Shown piece by piece: positions 60,527 through 64,000 of a stretch of 64,000 bases of DNA. Each line of letters opens with the position of its first letter. Positions within the stretch are counted from its first letter, which is position 1. The stretch is from the NCBI GenBank assembly GCA_015680685.1, contig MNCI01003660.1, positions 418,776 to 482,775 of the forward strand, read 5' to 3'. The stretch is from Gnetum montanum (taxonomy: Eukaryota; Streptophyta; Gnetopsida; Gnetales; Gnetaceae). Below the pieces are notes generated by a model, which did no database searches, was not told the origin of the DNA, and worked only from the letters and a program-made list of their open reading frames with translations. A program made the translations under genes and the position numbers.

Positions 60527-61532
60527 TGATGAGACGCGACTTGCACTGGGCCGCGATATCACATCCAGCCGCCATATCTATAAATAAGAGGCGGCACTCC
60601 CTTCATTTCCCAATCCTGGCTAGTGTAGCGAAGCTTTGGCAGATTGATCACTCCAGAGTTAGAATTTTTCCCATGTGCCCGCAGTAGGAGTCCTAGAGTG
60701 AACGGCTCTTTATTCGAGCAACTTGTAAACCTGAACCCAAGTTGTGTACGGCAATAAAGACGAACTTGATTGGATAAACCTTGCAGCATGTGGCTTTATT
60801 TATTGCTTTCATTTACTGCTTTCCTAGTGCGTTCAAGTACGACTTGATTACGAGCGTCTACGGACGTGTACGGCTAGTCAAGGAATCGGCTGCTTGACGC
60901 AATGCATGAGTACGACTCAATTACGAGCATTGGATGCTTGGTAACCCAGTAGCGTATTCCAGGATTCTGCGCTTGGTAACTCCCGGGTCTAATGTGTACG
61001 GCTAGTTGAGGAATCGGCTGCTCATTGCTAGGCTAGATCGTGTGATAAGTACGACTTAGTTACGAGCACCCACGGGTGTGTACGGCTGGCTAAGGAATCG
61101 GCTGCTTATCACACGTAGGCTAAATAGGTGCCTCAGTACGACCACTTCGAGCACTTGCGTTACGTGTGGCGATCCCAGTAACGATTAGCGTTTGGTAAGC
61201 TGCAGTTGCATAGTTCAGGGTGTGTCCGGTAAGTGGGAACGGATGCTGACGCTAGTTAATTTAGACTTAGACCTTAGTTAGAGTTAGCTTAGTTTCTCAA
61301 CCCTTTCTCCTGGTAGCATAGAAGATAAGCCGAAAATACCAAAAAAATCACATACCTCAGACTTGCTTAACCATACACCGTGACACATACAAGCAAGCCT
61401 GGGAAGACAACGAACGATTAACCCCAAGTGTTTCTTGTGGCGTTAAGGCATTTAGTCTGCGGAGTTCGACCGGATCGCGCGTGCACGCTCGTATTCGTAT
61501 GGTTGAGTGTAGGGGTACCTCGCCACTCATCA
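60527..61532 (+). repeat. 5' LTR of element C (1,006 bp)
   Basis: Starts TGATGAGACGCGAC and ends CACTCATCA. TATAAATA lies at 60579, only 52 bp inside the LTR, with one GATATC before it. It is longer than B's LTRs because it holds four structured units. Confidence 0.9.
60829..61252 (+). other. Four structured LTR units, element C
   Basis: C1 (60829-60900): outer CAAG/CTTG within GCG..CGC, inner CTTGA/TCAAG, apical CGTC-TACG-GACG. C2 (60904-61028): outer TGAG/CTCA, inner CTCAA/TTGAG, apical GCAT/ATGC. C3 (61039-61115): outer CGTGTGATAAG/CTTATCACACG (11 perfect pairs), inner CTTAG/CTAAG, apical CACC-CACG-GGTG. C4 (61131-61252): outer TCAG/CTGA, inner CCACTT/AAGTGG, larger apical domain. All share GTACGA before the inner helix, and GGAATCGGCTG or GGAACGGATG between the inner and outer 3' strands. 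C1-C3 add TTACGAG and GTGTACGGCT around the apical part. Confidence 0.72.
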
Positions 61533-61533
61533 T

Positions 61534-61551
61534 TGGCGCCGTTGCCGGGGA
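61534..61551 (+). other. tRNA-Asp primer-binding site of element C
   Basis: TGGCGCCGTTGCCGGGGA, a perfect complement of the plant tRNA-Asp(GUC) 3' end, one base after the LTR. Confidence 0.92.
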
Positions 61552-61678
61552 CTAAGTGTTTTTTCGCCAATTTAACATAAGGGATATCACTCACATCGTT
61601 GTGAGCTTAAAACGAACCTTAGGGTTAATCAGTTAATTAAGAACATAAATAACGGTGAAAATTAGCACACCATTAGAA

Positions 61679-63706
61679 ATGGCTTCTTCTCATGAAATCA
61701 ACTCACCTAAGGACAATACAGGAGAAAGTCAGGATCATACGCATAACCGAAATCAACCATGTCCTCAACAATCTAAGGTCACATATACTCATCCCGATGA
61801 GTATGTGCCAGATTTTACCTTTGTTTTCCATCAAGATGAGCAACTGCGGTGGAGAGACATGCAAGGTAACATCGTGTTACCCCCAGATCGATCCGCTCCC
61901 AACATGCTTTCCCGTGCTTTGGTACAGTATGGCATGCATGAGCTGCTTGCTGAATACGTTTTGGATGATTATGACACAAGGGATTATCATCCCACAAATG
62001 CCCAACGTATTCGGGATGCAAGGCAGGAGAGCCAACATTCACTATTGAAGGGCAAGGTTCCCCACGTCATTAGTGAAATAGGAGAAGAGGAACCCCTCAC
62101 GATGGGTTTCTTAGAAAATGATGTTCCTCCTCCTCACTCTAGTGAAGAGGTTAGGCATCAGGGCCTTAGATCAACGATACATATTCCAGGCTCTGATCCC
62201 CGTGAGCACCAGCTGTTCACGGCAGGAACAATCACTCGCACTAATGACGGACTCGTTGATCGTCACAACGATCGGGGCCGAAGCAGCCGAAGAGAAGGCA
62301 AGAAACATCACCATGGTGATGGATCCCCTTCTTCTTCCCCTTCATCACATCATTCACCCTCTCCTTCCACATCTGGGCGCAGCCACCATGAGCATAACGC
62401 GGAAAGTAAAGGTAGAAGAGATGAAATGCCTCGACAAGAAGGTCGAGAGGAGTTAGGACAAGGGCAAGGACGTAGGGAGAATAGGGAACCACAACGTAGA
62501 CATCACAGACGTCATGAAAGAGATGATCATGACGAACCCCTATTCGCAACCCGAAGTATGCTTGACATTAGAGAGGCAGTTAGGATTCCCACAAGGCATT
62601 TGAAAGACAGTAGGATCAAGCGTTTGGATATAAATAATATCCCACGTTTTGAAGGGGGATACAACGCTGATCCTCAACATCATTTACAGGCATTCCACGA
62701 TGCCTGTGCCTTGCAGAACATAGACAATGAGTGGCAGAAACTCAAGTTGTTCCCAAGGACACTCACTAAAGAAGCAGAAAGCTGGTACCGGTCCTTAGAA
62801 CCGGAAACCATCAGGAGGTGGAGTACGATGCTTGAATTGTTCAACAACAAATATCAAACGTACTCCAGAGTGTCTAACTTGCGTAAGCAGATCCAAGGCT
62901 GGAAACAAGGAGCTTATGAATCCTTGGATGCTGCCATGGCCCGTTACTACACACTGCTACATCGTTGCCCGGGCCATGGGTACGCTAAACGGGATCAACT
63001 TCGCCACCTCGTGGATGGGCTACGAAATGAAACGAGAAGAACTCTTGGGACTTACGCCCAAGGGAGACTCTCCCGATTGAGAGCCCATGAAGTTGAAATT
63101 TTGTTGGAACAAGTAGCGCAAGAAGAGGGTGAGCTACGTAAAAGAGAAAGTGCGGAGGAATACAACCGCGATCCCTCCCTTCGCAAGAAGGGAGTGAAAT
63201 TCTGTGATGAGGAGGATGAGTCACCACTCGAAGAGTTGGTGAACAGGAAAACCGTGCCGATCCAAAAGTTAACAACGGAGGTATCGGCTAAGGTAGACCA
63301 AATGTGGGATTCCTTAGACTCACGAATAGAAACAGTTTTGAAAATAGTAGAGGAGTCTAAGGATGAGCAAAGTAGTGACAAAGGAAGAAACATGCGGAGG
63401 AACTTTAACCCTGCACATAACCAGGGTAAGGGAAAACTTTCTAACTCCGATGAGGCTGAGAATTCTGATTTAGACAATGATGGTGGATGTGAGGTCTGCT
63501 ACTATTACCATCCTAAGGGATGTTGTCCAATTATCTCACATCTGCAGGAGTCTGGGGTGTATGCATTAAATCCAAGGCTCAATCAACGGCAAACACCCAG
63601 AAGGTTACCTTATCCGCAAGGTAACCCAAGGCAGTTCCACCAACCCTTGACGTATTATCCAAGTGGAACGCCTCCACAGCCCATCGGACAACATCAGCAG
63701 TGGTAA
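61679..63706 (+). CDS. Gag polyprotein of element C
   Basis: Capsid/nucleocapsid protein of an Athila-like Ty3-type element; it would assemble particles and package element RNA. The start at 61679 (M-A-S-S-H) is chosen because related copies begin there (42653; minus-strand 2436); an in-frame ATG at 61655 is upstream. Length 675 codons. Order: N-terminal domain with HPDEYVPDFTFVF and LRWRDMQGNIVLP; Ser/His-rich linker; basic Arg/His stretch; gag core FEGGYNADPQHHLQAF, KLKLFPRTLTKEAESWYRSL, RRWSTMLELF; an acidic/basic helix-rich part; knuckle CEVCYYYHPKGCC (CX2CX3HX4C); Pro/Gln tail. The stop TAA at 63704 corresponds to CAA in element B, so the protein is probably shortened at its tail. Confidence 0.88.
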   Translation: MASSHEINSPKDNTGESQDHTHNRNQPCPQQSKVTYTHPDEYVPDFTFVFHQDEQLRWRDMQGNIVLPPDRSAPNMLSRALVQYGMHELLAEYVLDDYDTRDYHPTNAQRIRDARQESQHSLLKGKVPHVISEIGEEEPLTMGFLENDVPPPHSSEEVRHQGLRSTIHIPGSDPREHQLFTAGTITRTNDGLVDRHNDRGRSSRREGKKHHHGDGSPSSSPSSHHSPSPSTSGRSHHEHNAESKGRRDEMPRQEGREELGQGQGRRENREPQRRHHRRHERDDHDEPLFATRSMLDIREAVRIPTRHLKDSRIKRLDINNIPRFEGGYNADPQHHLQAFHDACALQNIDNEWQKLKLFPRTLTKEAESWYRSLEPETIRRWSTMLELFNNKYQTYSRVSNLRKQIQGWKQGAYESLDAAMARYYTLLHRCPGHGYAKRDQLRHLVDGLRNETRRTLGTYAQGRLSRLRAHEVEILLEQVAQEEGELRKRESAEEYNRDPSLRKKGVKFCDEEDESPLEELVNRKTVPIQKLTTEVSAKVDQMWDSLDSRIETVLKIVEESKDEQSSDKGRNMRRNFNPAHNQGKGKLSNSDEAENSDLDNDGGCEVCYYYHPKGCCPIISHLQESGVYALNPRLNQRQTPRRLPYPQGNPRQFHQPLTYYPSGTPPQPIGQHQQW

Positions 63707-64000
63707 TACCCAAAGTCATGGGGGATGCCACCGTTAGCACATCAGTACCCTTACCGGCAGTCTGATCCTCATGGTTATTATGTGCAGCAGCCAGTTTCTC
63801 CAGGTGACGCTATGGGTCACACTACTCTACAACGTCACTACTATGCTCGGGAGTACTTCAGAAGGACTCCTTCTCCTCCGGGAGACATCCCACATTCCGT
63901 CCATCCTTTAACTCCACCCGCACCTCTTCTTCAAGTAGTTCACATAACACCTACTACTCCAACAATGCAAGGGGAATTGCCTACCCAACCGCAGCAACGT
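63707..64000 (+). pseudogene. Gag-protease frame continuing past the stop in element C
   Basis: The frame of gag stays open from 63707 to the window end and encodes the same Pro/Gln/Tyr-rich linker as element B 44690-44980 (for example HYYAREYFRRTPSPPGD). In element B this linker leads into the protease, so the same is expected beyond the window. Confidence 0.7.

Larger units (their letters stand above)
60527..64000 (+). mobile_element. Element C: young Gag-bearing LTR retrotransposon, cut by the window end
   Basis: 5' LTR 60527-61532, tRNA-Asp primer site, then gag. It inserted into the copia reverse transcriptase; the left flank ACATG (60522-60526) predicts the right duplication. It is the best-preserved copy of the family, with an exact primer site and a gag open for about 675 codons. 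Whether a protease or ORF2 follows is beyond the window. Confidence 0.92.

Noticed and set aside
60527-60560. LTR start TGATGAG as a hammerhead ribozyme core
   Set aside because: CUGAUGAG-like sequence is present at some LTR starts and in gag, but no GAAA segment or the required stems and cleavage triplet are at the right distance.

Overview
This is nuclear DNA of a seed plant. It has two spliced plant genes (a BEL1-like homeodomain gene and a METTL18-type histidine methyltransferase gene) in a matrix of LTR retrotransposons, with introns up to about 6 kb, AT-rich spacers and one 712-base assembly gap. The long introns and heavy retroelement load suggest a large genome. I cannot name the species or decide between gymnosperm and angiosperm from the sequence.

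Layout. 1-3446: minus-strand, decayed Gag-only LTR element (A), cut by the window edge. 4835-13499: complete element D (two LTRs of about 893 bp, CCTTT target duplication, tRNA-Asp primer site, broken gag, and a long broken coiled-coil ORF2). 13544-14346: minus-strand solo LTR with ATAGG duplication. 16350-31951: BEL1-like gene, with a CpG-rich, GA-repeat promoter/leader, a probable 5'UTR intron, and five coding exons from 23916. Old SINE, tRNA-like, copia and LINE-like debris lies in its introns. 34134-37117: METTL18-like gene, eight exons, 368 codons. 41575-48579: element B (GCTTA duplication, gag-protease only). 50950-56319: minus-strand Ty1/copia wreck. 56597-60526: plus-strand Ty1/copia wreck. 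60527-64000: young element C, inserted in the reverse transcriptase of that copia copy, with an almost open gag.

Elements A, B, C, D and the solo LTR form one superfamily. They share LTR ends TGATGA...CATCA, a primer site complementary to the 3' end of tRNA-Asp, an Athila-like gag with an atypical CX2CX3HX4C knuckle, and no visible reverse transcriptase or integrase. That matches non-autonomous Gag-bearing (TR-GAG-like) elements, which must be mobilised in trans. Their promoters are very compact (TATA 52-126 bp from the LTR start) and usually hold several copies of the palindrome GATATC.

The most striking signal is inside the transcribed part of these LTRs. A nested-helix module recurs one to four times per LTR. 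Its helices change by compensating substitutions while the joining segments stay fixed (GTACGA, TACGAGC, GTGTACGG, GGAATCGGCTG). That is the signature of a selected RNA (or, less likely, cruciform DNA) structure. I do not recognise it as a known ribozyme or retroelement leader motif.
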